Origin: Symbiodinium natans
Taxonomy: Eukaryota; Sar; Dinophyceae; Suessiales; Symbiodiniaceae
Assembly (NCBI GenBank): GCA_905221605.1
Contig: CAJNDS010002375.1
Coordinates: forward strand, 1 to 64,000
Direction: 5' to 3'
Length of the DNA stretch: 64,000 bases
Position numbers and translations under genes: made by a program. How positions within the stretch are numbered: position 1 is the first letter of the stretch; each line of letters starts with the position of its first letter. Positions 39,760-50,154 of the stretch are shown piece by piece. The notes beneath the pieces were generated by a model. That model made no database searches. It worked only from the letters and a program-made list of their open reading frames with translations, and was not told where the DNA came from.

Positions 39760-41290
39760 GGTGCTGAATTAGGCACTGCGGCCTATAGGCCCATAGAGTT
39801 CCACAACCACGACCTAACCATGCCTGGAAGCAAACGCACAATCGACCTCCTCCAAAGATTTGATACACCCAAGATCCCTCAAAAGAATCCTGAAGCCCTA
39901 AGCCCCTCTGACTCACAGAGGTAAAAGCCCTCTAAAGCCTAAGCCCTACACCCGAATGTGCGTGGAAACCATGCCAGCCAACAAAGACAAACCTAAACCC
40001 TACGTTCTAGGTACCATGAACCTCCAAGCATTCCCCTCAGCACTTGGCTGAGGGTTGGGTGGTCCGGGCTCAGCCTTCAAGAACAGCGAAGGTTTCTCTT
40101 GGGCACCCTAAACCCTAAACCCTAATCCCAAAACCTTAAAACCGAGATTGGGGGTCAGGGTGGGTCATAGGACTTGAAAGGCAAGCGTCTCAGATGTCTC
40201 AGTTGGCGTCGGCGGGGCAGATTCAGATGGCACCTGCACAAAAGGAGGACTGGGGGTCTTGCATATTTGGATGACGAAAACGGACTGCAAGATACCGACG
40301 TTGTGACCGACTTTCTGCTAGGGATGGGTCCAAGCAAGCGTGCCCTGCACGCTTTTTGTCAGCCTTAACCGAGGAGACAGAGACGTTGAACTCTCTCACT
40401 CTCGCCGTTTGAGCCGAGCAGAAGCCCACAGCTCGGCTTCAGAGATTCGAAACAATACAAATCAAACCGCATCAATTCTCTGCCCAGGCCCCCTGCTGCA
40501 GAATTCATTCCTTTCTGATAGCACCAGACAACTTGAATTTTACTTGCAACGTGCTCGAGCTGCATTCAAGAATATTGAATAATGAGACAGACTGAGGGCC
40601 ATGTGGGCAAGCCCCCACAGATGCTCATACAAGAGCCCTGATAGCCACCAATTCATTTCCTTGTCTGCTATGGAACGCCCAACATACCCATTACACATGC
40701 CTCTGTGTCATCCCAGAACGATGCCTCCAGTTTGGGACTTGCGGCTGAAGGTGACGTTGGAGTGCCGCCTTCGCGAAGGGCCCGGCTAATCGCGCCGAAA
40801 CTGACGTGACACATGCGGCGCATCTTCAGCCCCCCCAAGGCCTTCAGGGGTACAAAAGAAATACCCAGGACCCCAGCACACACACTAAGTTTAACGGCTC
40901 AAAGTTCAAATCCTCCGAACCCACCCGCCCGCCAGCCTTTCTTGGTCATGACTGCAGTAGGGCGAACGAAGATGCCGTGCTCTGGCTCGCACCTGCCCCC
41001 ACAGAACACCCAAAAGCCGTAACCGTACTGTTTTGATGGATGTATGATACAAGTCTTGCAGGGTCTGGGCTGCCATTTATTTAATTAGTCGAGCCCCACT
41101 GACAGTGACACGCCCCTCTCCCACCAAAAATGGATCTCAGAGGTGAAGGCAGGGGAAATCCGATTCTACTGTGAGAGCCACGACGTGATGCTGCCAATCA
41201 CTTAAGGGGATAGGGTTTCTGTCGGGTTCGGGGTGTTTTCCCTCCCGCGCAGCTGCACCTAAACCAGGCTCAGGACTCGGGTAACAAAGT
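39760..41290. other. Gene-poor stretch with weak coding-like pieces
   Basis: It contains a solo family D2 right end (40011-40029), a telomere-type array (40106-40135) and two weak minus-strand coding-like pieces: VPSESAPPTPTETSETLAFQ near 40165-40230 and AISRALREGGTPTSPSAASP near 40730-40800. Neither has a supporting motif. Confidence 0.35.
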
Positions 41291-41294
41291 ACAA

Positions 41295-41395
41295 CTTTGG
41301 ATGTTCCCTCTTATACTATCAGTCCTTCATGGGGATTCCAATTGGGGTACGATTATAATCCCTATGAAGGACTGTTAGTACAAGGGGAACATCCC
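41295..41395. mobile_element. Family C element with perfect 9-bp duplication
   Basis: It starts CTTTGGATGTTCCCTCTTAT and ends ACAAGGGGAACATCCC. AAAGTACAA is perfectly duplicated at 41286-41294 and 41396-41404. It is 101 bp, the same length as the copy at 34789. Confidence 0.92.
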
Positions 41396-41431
41396 AAAGT
41401 ACAAGCCATATTCTGCCCTCTGCCCTTGTGA

Positions 41432-41500
41432 GACCCCTAAACCCTAAACCCTAAACCCTAAACCCTAAACCCTAAACCCTAAACCCTAAACCCTAAACCG
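41432..41500. repeat. Interstitial telomere-type array, CCCTAAA x9
   Basis: Nearly perfect. On the minus strand it is TTTAGGG and begins about 20 bp after the GT donor of the CAP-Gly exon. Confidence 0.97.
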
Positions 41501-41515
41501 CTCAGGCCCACGCAC

Positions 41516-41570
41516 AAAGTACACTTCGCCCTTGACGCTGCCGTTGTTCTTGCCGGCCTTCTTCTCCAGC
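41516..41570 (-). CDS. CAP-Gly domain exon
   Basis: The minus strand reads LEKKAGKNNGSVKGEVYF. The CAP-Gly signature GKNDGSVxGxxYF is nearly intact. CAP-Gly domains bind the C-terminal EEY/F of tubulin and end-binding proteins at microtubule plus ends. The exon starts after an AG (GGCAAAG) and ends at a GT donor after TACTTT. The remaining CAP-Gly strands, including the GKHDG-type glycines upstream, were not located. It is only 55 bp, so this is one exon of a larger gene. Confidence 0.6.
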
Positions 41571-41589
41571 CTTTGCCATCAAGTTTTGG

Positions 41590-41685
41590 AGCACTCCCCC
41601 TAACACCCGTCATGTTTTCCTTTTGGGTTTTACGTAAGTTTAAGTAAAGATAACAAAAATCATGCTTAAGGGGCTGCAGAGCTAC
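41590..41685. repeat. Diverged family A-like element
   Basis: GAGCACTCCCCCTAACACCC at the left, then TTGGGTTTTACGTAAG and AAAGATAACAAAAATCATGC, then TTAAGGGGCTGCAGAGC. Order and composition match family A, but the CTATA ends are not conserved. It lies just upstream of the CAP-Gly exon on the gene strand. Confidence 0.45.
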
Positions 41686-42319
41686 GGCTTCGAAACTCAG
41701 CAAATACGGGGGATAGCACGGAGTCTTGATCCGCAAGCTCGAAACAAGTTGATTTGGCGGCAAAACATCAGTCCTAAACTGCGCGACCTCATACGGTGAG
41801 TCTGCTGACCCACAGACTCAACGCCACATGTGTGTGAGTTTGCCAGACTTCATGTCCCATGTCTTGGGATTGCAACCGATTTCCACCTGTGAAAGAACAC
41901 AGCGAATGGTGCAAAGAACTTTGAGGTGTAAGGCAGCGGCTCTATTCCAAGCCAGTCGCCAGGGGCAAACTTCCTGGGAGCTTGCAGCATTGCACCACGA
42001 ACTAGTGTCTGTGGGCCGACAATAACATCTTACATATGATCCCGTTCTCGGTTCGCCAGCCCCCGTGCTCCACTAAACCCTGAACCTTAATTTAGTTAAA
42101 CCCAAAACCCATTTGTGCAGTCGTGTTCCCCTAAGCAGGTCCACTGAAAACGAAGGCCCCGGCGTCTGAAACCCTGATGCCTAGAGCGGTTCACTATCAA
42201 GGGCCGCTTGGAAACTGGTCCGAGTGGGTGCCACGGGCCTCGGAGGCTGAAACTCTATACCAACACTCTCGCTAGTTGTAGGTTGTCTTGGCCCCCTTGC
42301 TGGGCAATCTGTCACCCAA

Positions 42320-42412
42320 CTGGGAGGTTCATGGGTAGTTATAAGGGGGGTTAGAAGGAGGGCAACTCTACATAAAACTGGTTATAACCCGAACTACCCA
42401 TGAACCTTCAAG
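42320..42412. mobile_element. Family D element
   Basis: CTGGGAGGTTCATGGGTAGT and ACTACCCATGAACCTTCAAG. The flanking dinucleotides differ (AA and TA). Confidence 0.75.
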
Positions 42413-42624
42413 TAAACCCTGCCTTTCAAAGCCGGACCTGAATACTGACAAGTCAGGGAGAGGGAAGTTTAGGCGTTTTGTCTTGTTGACCGTTTTTGCA
42501 TCCAGGACTCTCGCAGATTGCCGATAAAGACCGAAACCCCCCAAAGCCCGATCTCCCAAACCCTAAATACCGGCGCAAGCAGGTTTGGGTACCCTCTTTG
42601 GGGTTGCTATAACAAGGACGCTTT

Positions 42625-42765
42625 GGGGGGGGGGGCGGGGGGGTGGGGGCGGGGGTGGGGTGGGGGGGGGGGGGGGGGGGCGGGGGGGGTGGGGGGGGGG
42701 CGGGGGGGGGGGGGGGCGGGGTGGGGGGGGGGGGGGCGGGGGGTGGGGGTGGGGGGAACCCCCCC
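42625..42765. repeat. Long G-rich tract
   Basis: About 140 bases of G runs interrupted by single C or T. It could form G-quadruplexes, or i-motif on the other strand, and produces poly-Gly or poly-Pro frames that are not genes. Confidence 0.97.
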
Positions 42766-43057
42766 CGTGTGAAAATGCACATGAATTAGATTAGGTTTGG
42801 TGTATGAACTGAGGCTTCTATTCTCCTTCATCATGGGGTGTAGAAATTAGGCTCCCCAAGTTAACTGCCCTGCAATCCGAGACCTTTGCCCGCAGGGTTC
42901 GTGCGAAGACCGCGCGTTCCTCCAACGCCGTGAATCATAAACACCAAGCCCTACAGCCCCAAACCCGAATCGTAAGGACCCAAATTTAAACTCCTATACC
43001 CCAAACCCCCAAACCCTAAACCTTAAACGGGATAGCTCCCAGAATGTACCAGGCCCG

Positions 43058-43560
43058 CGACGTGGTGCCAGCGAAGCGAACGACGCCATGAAGCTGCTGG
43101 TCGCTAACGCCTATGACCTGGGTGACAAAAGGCAAACGTGATGGGCTCCCGGTTGCAGGACTTTGGCCCTGAACAAAAATTCTGCGCTCTCGCCGTCACG
43201 ACCCTAAGTTTCTAGGGTTGAGGGTTCTTGTGGTTGAAACATGTTGAAACTAAAAAACAGCCCCATCGGAACCCTGCCAAACAAACCCATTTCCTTGCGA
43301 AGTGGCCCAGTGTGTGTACTGCGAAGGGCTTGACACGGGACCTTGAACCCTGAAACCTTAAAAGCAGCCGCACCCTAAACCCTAAACCCTAAACCCTAGA
43401 CCCTAAACCCCAAACCCTAAACCCTACCTTAAAAGCAGCCATGTGGCAACCTGATCACCCACCACGGCGCTCTTGGCATCCGGAGACGCCGGGGAGGAGA
43501 TCGACGCGCGCGTGGCCTGGGCTTACCGTAAACTCCAGAAAGTGGCCTTAGGGGGTTTAC
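43058..43560 (+). CDS. Two coding-like exons, unknown protein
   Basis: Exon 1 (about 43058-43128) reads SEANDAMKLLVANAYDLGD. Exon 2 (about 43455-43555) reads TALLASGDAGEEIDARVAWA then YRKLQK. Both have clear protein-like composition on the plus strand and could encode helical segments. A telomere-type array with 15-bp flanking repeats lies in the intervening DNA. The family is unknown and gene ends are not visible. Confidence 0.4.
43355..43440. repeat. Telomere-type array with 15-bp flanking duplication
   Basis: ACCTTAAAAGCAGCC occurs at 43355-43369 and 43426-43440. Between them are about 7 CCCTAAA-type heptamers (some CCCTAGA or CCCCAAA). Confidence 0.9.
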
Positions 43561-44106
43561 AGTTTAGGGCTCCGTCCAATAAAAAAGTGCCATAAAGGCC
43601 TTGGGGGAGGGGGGGAGCAATTTGTCTGACAATTCGCCTGCATCATCGTGGTCCGCTTCGTGGCCCGCAGAGCCATGGTGCTCGCGTTGGCTATGACTAT
43701 ATATGGGGAGATTCACCTGCGAAGGCCCAGAACTTCGGGAGCTGCGCTACTGTCCCTGTGCTTGAAAGACCTTCACCTCAAAAAAAATGCGCATTAAACT
43801 TACAGGGACGATGAAGAAGGTCGTTCCAAGTGCCCATGACAAGTTTAAGTGACAAACCGCATCTGCACCGAACAAATCACCGTCACCTTTGAGCCGACGT
43901 GGCTTTCAGGGTCGAGAGTTCACACTTGCTTAGGCGCAGTGTAGGTGTGGAGGATCGATGATCTAAAGACTCCTGCAATTTTCAACCAACATCCCTGTGT
44001 GCTACTTGACATTTCTCAAGCTGATGCGCTGCACTCGTCGTGCGCTGAGTATCAGAATGCACCACCATGGATCCTCCATGCCTTCTGCCCTCTCCCTGCC
44101 TTCCAC

Positions 44107-44150
44107 TAAACCCTAAACCCTAAACCCTAAACCCTAAACCCTAAACCCCC
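44107..44150. repeat. Interstitial telomere-type array
   Basis: Six CCCTAAA heptamers. Confidence 0.95.
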
Positions 44151-44578
44151 ACACATTTTTCACGCAACACAACAGCTGCATGCACTTCTGGCATGAGCGA
44201 GGTGGCATTCGCTATCTCCGTGACAGCGTGTCTCGTTTGAGAGGAGCCGTCATCGGCCGTGAGCCAGTCTTTGCGCTCGCTTCGTAGATATTAGCGTGAC
44301 GGCAGTAATGTTCACTCGTGAAGAACAAAGTTCTGGTATGTAAGCCTAGAGTGTCTGTCCCCTGCAGGCCCTTGCTGGCAAGCTTCGTGGGATCGAGCTG
44401 CGCCTCCTGTGCTGCAAAAGTCGCAACATTAGAAGATCTGGATGTGAGGACTTACTGTCCGAGATGAACAGCTTTTGCCAGAAAGCAACCACTAGGCACA
44501 ACATAAACCCCAAAACCCGGTGGTCACTGTGTGCTTGAGCGAATCACACAAAGACCTGTAACCTGGCGGACTTCGAAG

Positions 44579-44623
44579 TTAACCTTTGGGATTCTAAGGG
44601 GATTACTACCCCAAAAAGGTTAA
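44579..44623. repeat. Small perfect-ended inverted repeat
   Basis: TTAACCTTTGGG ... CCCCAAAAAGGTTAA, about 45 bp with a short loop. It may be a minimal inverted-repeat element. Confidence 0.5.
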
Positions 44624-44811
44624 AGGCTACCTACCCTACTACTTGGTGCCAAACTTCGCAATTCCAACTCCGCATCTTTGGGAGTAGAGCGGATCAGTGG
44701 GTCAGTCACGCGGAGTCGCTCGACTCGGCTCGCGACTCTGAGCCCGAGCCCTGGCTTGACTCTGCTGCGTCTGACTTTCCATCGGCCTCCTGGGCAGTTC
44801 ACCAGGTCACT

Positions 44812-44885
44812 AGGATGGGCTATTAGGCCCCAAAACCCCCATAATGAACCCTATAGAGGGCCTTTTTTAGGGGTTATAGGGTATA
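44812..44885. mobile_element. Family B inverted-repeat element, copy 2
   Basis: It shares GATGGGCTATTAGGCCC and GGGGTTATAGGG with the copy at 10676-10747. The core is about 70 bp with no clear flanking duplication. Confidence 0.6.
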
Positions 44886-44989
44886 ACAGCTCGTCCTGGC
44901 AGAAAGACAATCTTCAACGCCCACGCAGTTTCTGGGGGGGGTGGAGGGTGGGAACACTTCAAATAGATCACGAGACATACGGCCAACTG

Positions 44990-45480
44990 TGCACGTGAAG
45001 CCATGCCGAGGACTCTTTCACTGTTATTCACTGTTGCATTGGCAAAAGGCAACGACTGCACCACCTGCAGAATTACCACCAGCATCACACCAATCACCAA
45101 TCTTGAGCTACGTCTGGACACCATGGCACACCCCGCCTGCTTCTCCTCAGGCTGTTCCGGCTCAGCATTGTCCTTTCAAGGCACCGTGAGCTGGGCAAGG
45201 CCAAACATTTAGGATCAGGGGTTAATGTGCCATTCTGCGCGTAGTCTCTCTTCTGCACTACATGCAACACCGGCAGGAGCAGCAGCACCAGCCCCAACAG
45301 CATACCCAGCCCCAGCACAGGCAACACCACCAAGAAGATCTAGGACCCACCCACCACCATCCACCATCAAACGCCAATCGCCAGCCCACCCTTCAGGAAT
45401 TTCCACGTGCTGTCATACCAGGGCTTCATGAGCTTCAGGAGCCCACAGAGGTCCAGATTTTGAAGTCAGATGTGTATGGG
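44990..45480 (-). CDS. Membrane protein exons, unknown family
   Basis: Minus-strand segments: SDFKIWTSVGS (about 45470-45435), KPWYDSTWKFLKGGLAIG (about 45425-45373), FLVVLPVLGLGMLLGLVLLL then LPVLHVVQKRDYAQN (about 45339-45235), and MVSRRSSRLVIGVMLVVILQ then VVQSLPFANATVNN (45124-about 45030). The first two hydrophobic parts join in frame across a 33-bp GT-AG interval (45340-45372) that contains an in-frame stop. The third part could be another membrane span or a new signal peptide. At least two membrane helices are likely, with no recognised domain. Confidence 0.4.
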
Positions 45481-46372
45481 GGCATACTCTGACAGCTCGA
45501 ACCTGGCAATGGTGATTGTGATCGCGCTCCTCATCGTCCTCCTCTTCCAGAGCTTTGACGATCTCATTGCAGGCCTTGCAGCTCTATGACTCTTAGTGGA
45601 AGCAACTAGAAGTAGCTGCCCATAGCTGCATTACTCTTGCAAGACTGCGCACGAGACCCCCCCCCCCCACTGACTGATGCGGAAGTTTGTCGGAAAGCCC
45701 AGTATCGATTTTTGTTTGCTTCTAGTATGTTAAGTCGCATATCATGCAATCAAAGACAAGCACAACCAGCCTGGTCACAGGGCTTTTTTCGCTCCCGCAT
45801 AGCTGGCCGACAGGGTTTAGGGTATAGGGTTCTAGAATTTTAGGGTTTAAGGACTTTTTACTGTAAGGACCTCTATGGATGTTGTTTGCGCAGCCCTGAA
45901 GGCGCCAACGGGCACGTGAGCGGCGCATGAGCCCGCCCAAGTAACCAGGGAGAGAAGAGAGACTCTCCCATCTTACGCTGGAGGCACCGATGTGTATTGA
46001 CTTGAGTTTTCATAAAGAAATCTTCAAAATACAGCTTATTACCATCACTTTGCATCTTAAGAATGCCCGAAATTTACCATAGACATATCACAACCACACC
46101 GAGGGTCCCTCATCCCTAATCCCTTTTGCATCCAGGCCTAATCCCTAAACCCCTAAACCCTAACCCCGAAACCCGAAGCCGCACCCTAAACAACCCTAAA
46201 CAACCCCAAACCCTAAACAAACCCCAAGCCCTATAAAACCCTGACCGAAAAGGCCCAAAACCCAGCGGAGCTCAACCCAGGGTTGCCTTGGCTGGAGTGC
46301 AAGAGCTCCAGCTCGGATCCTTCTCACACTGGCTCTTTTTTGGGGATGCGGGCGAAGCGGGCTTAGGGAGGA

Positions 46373-46800
46373 TTAAAGATTTTTGGGTTTAGGGTTTAGA
46401 GTTAAAGGTTTAGGAAGTTCTGGGTTTAGGGATGTGTGAGGGTTTTGGGCGTGAGGGTTGGAGGGTCGTGGGTGTTTCGTGCTTGCCATGCTGTCATGCG
46501 TTAGCAGAACCGTCGCATCCCGCATACGCTCCAGATGGTTCATGTTAACAGGTGCCTTTGCGGGATCTGACCCTGACGAGCCAATGCCTGGAAGAGCCCG
46601 TCGAAGAATCCAAGGTCGCCGCCCTGCTGGCAATACTTGGAGGTTCATGGGTAGTTAGAGGGGGGGTTCTAAGTAGGGCAACTAAAGTTAAAACTGGTTA
46701 TAACCTTCACTGGGGTACTTAGTACCCTACTTATAACTACCCACGAACCTTCGAGTAGGATGACACGGGCTTCCACTCCGAGGTTCGGGTTCATTCTGCA
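46373..46800 (-). CDS. Coding-like exons across a family D element
   Basis: The minus strand reads NPNLGVEARVILL upstream of the element and LPAGRRPWILRRALPGIGSS then NMNHLERMRDATVLLTHDSM downstream. The element's AG (46636 side) with a GT donor shortly upstream (EA then LLPAGRR) keeps the frame. The downstream frame runs into telomere-type repeats. The family is not recognised. Confidence 0.35.
46636..46755. mobile_element. Family D element in an intron
   Basis: CTTGGAGGTTCATGGGTAGT and ACTACCCACGAACCTTCGAG. TA flanks both sides (46634-46635 and 46756-46757). Confidence 0.85.
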
Positions 46801-46864
46801 AGGGCTTACGGCTGGATTCTGGCCAAGTGTGGTGGGCACCTGGAACTCAATGATGAAAGTAGCC

Positions 46865-46920
46865 CCTAAACCCTAAACCCTAAACCCTCAACCCTAAACC
46901 CTAAACCCTAAACCCTAAAT
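46865..46920. repeat. Interstitial telomere-type array
   Basis: Seven to eight CCCTAAA heptamers, one CCCTCAA. Confidence 0.95.
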
Positions 46921-47308
46921 CAGCCCTACAAGACGTGGGGGCTGAGGCATCTTGAGGCTTTTTTGGCTTTTGGGGTCGCTCACATCTGGGAAAAAAAACC
47001 GGGCTAGGAATCTGAACCACCGGAACGCCTCCGCGTCGTTGCCCTCGCCTCGGATCCGCCGCCGTGCCTGCCGTCAGTCTAGCTGTGCACTGGTGTCGGG
47101 CTGACAGCTCCACAGGTCTGCTTGAAACTCTGAGCCCAAACTGCTAAGCTGCTGGCTGGGCCTCCAAACCTTCCAACCCCCTTTCGTACCCCAAAGCCCC
47201 AACTCACCCTCAAACCCTAAACATTTCAGAGCCCCCAAACGTAGGGCGCCTGTCTCTCTTCGGCCTGCTCAGCAGCCTTCCGCCTGCATCTCCGACTTGG
47301 GAAGCTTC

Positions 47309-47383
47309 CTTTTTAGAAAGTTTAAAGTACCCTTGGTTGGTAATGAAAAACTCTCATAGCAAGGGGTACTCGTACTTTCTAAA
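47309..47383. repeat. Inverted-repeat element
   Basis: TTAGAAAGTTTAAAGTACCC at the left pairs with GGGTACTCGTACTTTCTAAA at the right. The spacer is about 35 bp. It is single-copy in this window. Confidence 0.6.
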
Positions 47384-47616
47384 GTAAGTACGCCTGTTCG
47401 TGGATCCCCGATGTTTGGGAAATTGCCGCATGAAGCTGTGTCCGGTTCTGCAAGCTACGGTCCCTTTTGGGGAACCCAGACCTACAAAGAAGGCTGTCTC
47501 GGAGTCCGGAGCTAGGCACTCCACCTTAAACCCCTCCAAACCCCCTGTTGCCCTAGACCCTTCAAAGCCGAAACACTTCAAACCTACAAGGTTGTGAGAT
47601 CCAGAAGTCAGGGCGT

Positions 47617-47672
47617 ACCCTAAACCCTAAACCCTAAACCCTAAACCCTAAACTCTAAACCCTAAACCCTTA
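47617..47672. repeat. Interstitial telomere-type array
   Basis: About seven CCCTAAA heptamers. Confidence 0.95.
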
Positions 47673-48268
47673 GTTGGGCTGCGGCAGCGCCCTGGGCTTG
47701 GGGCTGGCCTGGCCTGAGTTCTGCTGCCACGTTCATGGCCTTTGTCACGGCGAAGCTTGACACCTGCCGCGAGATCCGTAGGAAAATTGATGGTTTTGGT
47801 TTAGGGTCTAGGGTCTAGGGTTTAGGGTTCTAGGGTTTAGGCTTTAGGTTTTTCTTTTTCGCTCCGGCATAGCTGGCCGAACCGCAGGCAGGGTTGATGG
47901 TTTGGTACTACTCCTGTAAAAAGCCGATCAGCAGGTCTTAGTTCTTCGACCCACGACCGTGTATCTGCTAGTCCGCGGGATTTGAAACCACCCGGTTTAG
48001 GGTTTCGGGTTTCGACTCTCACACTGGCGCGCTAGCAAGGCTCCGGGCAAATCCAAGTTTAGGTTTAGGGTTTAGGGTTTAGGTTAGGGGGACCCTTGGG
48101 GAAATAGAACCTCGTCCCTGTGTAAGAGAGCCAGAAGAGAGGTTTGAGAAGGGTTCCCCTGTTACGGACCCCCTTAATCCTACCTAAGAAGGGTGAGGTG
48201 CTCAGGACAGTAACGGGACACGAATTATTTTCCTGGGCTTCGGAGGAGCCGCGGTTGGGTTTACAATA

Positions 48269-48368
48269 CTTGGAGGTTCATGGTACTTAATAACCGTTCA
48301 GGGGCTTACAAGTGGATTATTTCTAAGTGCAGGTCTTGTTGAGCTATTAAGTACCATGAACCTCCAAC
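48269..48368. mobile_element. Family D2 element
   Basis: CTTGGAGGTTCATGGTACTT and AAGTACCATGAACCTCCAAC. TA flanks both sides (48267-48268 and 48369-48370). Confidence 0.85.
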
Positions 48369-48559
48369 TAAAAATCCCATGGGGTTGCCTCTTTGCTCCG
48401 GCTCTTTGTGTTTGTATCCGTCCTTGGAGCGAGCGGGGTAGAGTGAGGGAGAGGAGAGGGGACCCGTGGTGACCAGAGAGGGAGGCAGAGAGACCAAGGC
48501 AGAGAGCCCAGAGAAGACTGCAGAGAAGGAAGACCGCTGGCAAGGAAACACGTAGTGAT

Positions 48560-48660
48560 TGCAAAATGGCGATATGGAGCGAGAGAGAGACAGAGACAGA
48601 GACGGAGACGGAGACAGAGACAGAGACAGCAAAACGAGAGAGAGAGAGAGAGAGGAGAGG
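48560..48660. repeat. GA-rich simple sequence
   Basis: GAGACAGAGACGGAGA-type repeats on the plus strand. The long overlapping minus-strand frames (48298-48956) are Ser/Leu-rich products of this tract. Confidence 0.9.
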
Positions 48661-49406
48661 GAGCAAAGAGAGAAAAGAGACACGGAGATCGAGTGTCGAA
48701 GAGGTTGGGTGATGGATGACCTACTACGAAATGCCTCGCATACACCGTGCCGCGACCCCTCTCGCTGTGCTGGCGAGGGGCTTCTCCTCATCCACCGGCA
48801 CCGGCTGCATTTGCGCAGGTGCCTGAAGGGAGTGGTCATCTGACCATTCCGACTCGAGCGTGAACTCGAAGATTGGCCGACAACTGCCTTCTTAAAGTGG
48901 GCCCTGAACCCTATACACCGTGAACCCCCACAACCCCCCAAAATGGGCATGCCCAACGTTCTACCCCACTGGCCAGTTTGAGGCTTTGCCCGTTCAGATG
49001 GGTCTCGTAGCTTTTGTCAAACTTCAGACATGGCTATTTCCACCACAAGCTGCAAGCCCTGAAAGCCGAAAAGGTTTGGCAGACCTCCCCAGTGTGGCAC
49101 TCCCACCCAACCCTGTCCGAACCGCGCTTGCAGATCAAGTTGAAAGCACTATGCAATGTATGAGTCTCCATAATGTGCAAGTATATCAATATATATCAAT
49201 ATATATATATATATACATATATGGTACCCCCCCCCCCCCCCCAGTTATCCACGCCTTTTCTGCTTCTTTTGTGTTTTTCTTGTTCGGGCACTGCGTATTT
49301 CTGTTTGTCGTTCGTGATTTGTTTTCTTTGTCCCAGCGTGCTGATTTATATTCTCTTTCTTTCCTTATATCTGGTTGCTTGTCTATATGTTTATATTGCA
49401 ACAGTA

Positions 49407-49770
49407 GAGACCGGTACAAACCGGTACAAATCGGTACAAGTTGTACCGGCCCCGGCCCCCTGGAACCAAGAACCAAGAACCAAGATTGCGGGGAGGTCTT
49501 GCCCTGCAATCTTGGTTCTTGGTTTTTGGTTCCATGGGGCCGGTACAACTTGTACCGATTTGTACCGGTCTGTACCGGTCTCTATGTTGTCGAAACATAC
49601 GGCCGGTACAAACCGGTACAAATCGGTACAAGTTGTACCGGCCCCAGAGAACCAAGAACCAAGAACCAAGATTGCAGGGCAAGACCTCCCTGCAATCTTG
49701 GTTCTTGGTTCTTGGTTCCAGGGGCGGGGCCGGTACAACTTGTAGCGTTGTGTACCGGCTTGTACCGGCC
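49407..49770. repeat. Two tandem long hairpins
   Basis: Hairpin 1 (about 49407-49583) and hairpin 2 (about 49600-49770) each have about 75-80-bp arms containing CGGTACAAATCGGTACAAG and GGAACCAAGAACCAAG. The loops (GGAGGTCTTGCCC and GGGCAAGACCTCC) are also inverted to each other, so hairpin 2 is roughly the reverse complement of hairpin 1. Confidence 0.9.
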
Positions 49771-50154
49771 CGTGTGTCTCGACAAGTTTAAGGATTTCAA
49801 GGGCTTTAGAACATTTAAATGGGCCGGGCCTTTTCCCAAAATAGCAATTTTGTCTCAAAATTTCAAGGATTTAAGGAATTTAAGGGTTTTAAAAAAATTC
49901 AAATGGGCCGGGCCCTTCCCAAAATAATTTAACGTTTTTGAAGATTTTACGGATTTTAAAGCATTTAAGTGGCCTTTTACAATCCTTAATATCCTTACAA
50001 TTTTGAAAGCCAGAGGCCTTTCAAAATCTTAAGGGGTTTGAGGGTTTTAAAGAATTGAAGGCTCCTTTTAAATTCTTTAAAATCCTTAAAACTTTGAAAG
50101 GGGAAACAGAACCATCAAATAGTACGTAAAGGTGAGTCGTACACAGGGCTATAA

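Noticed and set aside
42453-42834. Poly-Pro and poly-Gly frames
   Set aside because: They are translations of the G-rich tract on either strand.
46560-46660. Parvulin-type prolyl isomerase (QQGGDLGFFDG in one minus-strand frame)
   Set aside because: The motif is in a different frame from the one that continues through the exon, and the residues after it do not follow the parvulin pattern.
48920-49927. 335-codon plus-strand open frame and several overlapping long frames
   Set aside because: Most of the translation comes from the hairpin repeats (GTSCTGP and GSWFLV phrases recur on both strands). It is repeat read-through, not a gene.
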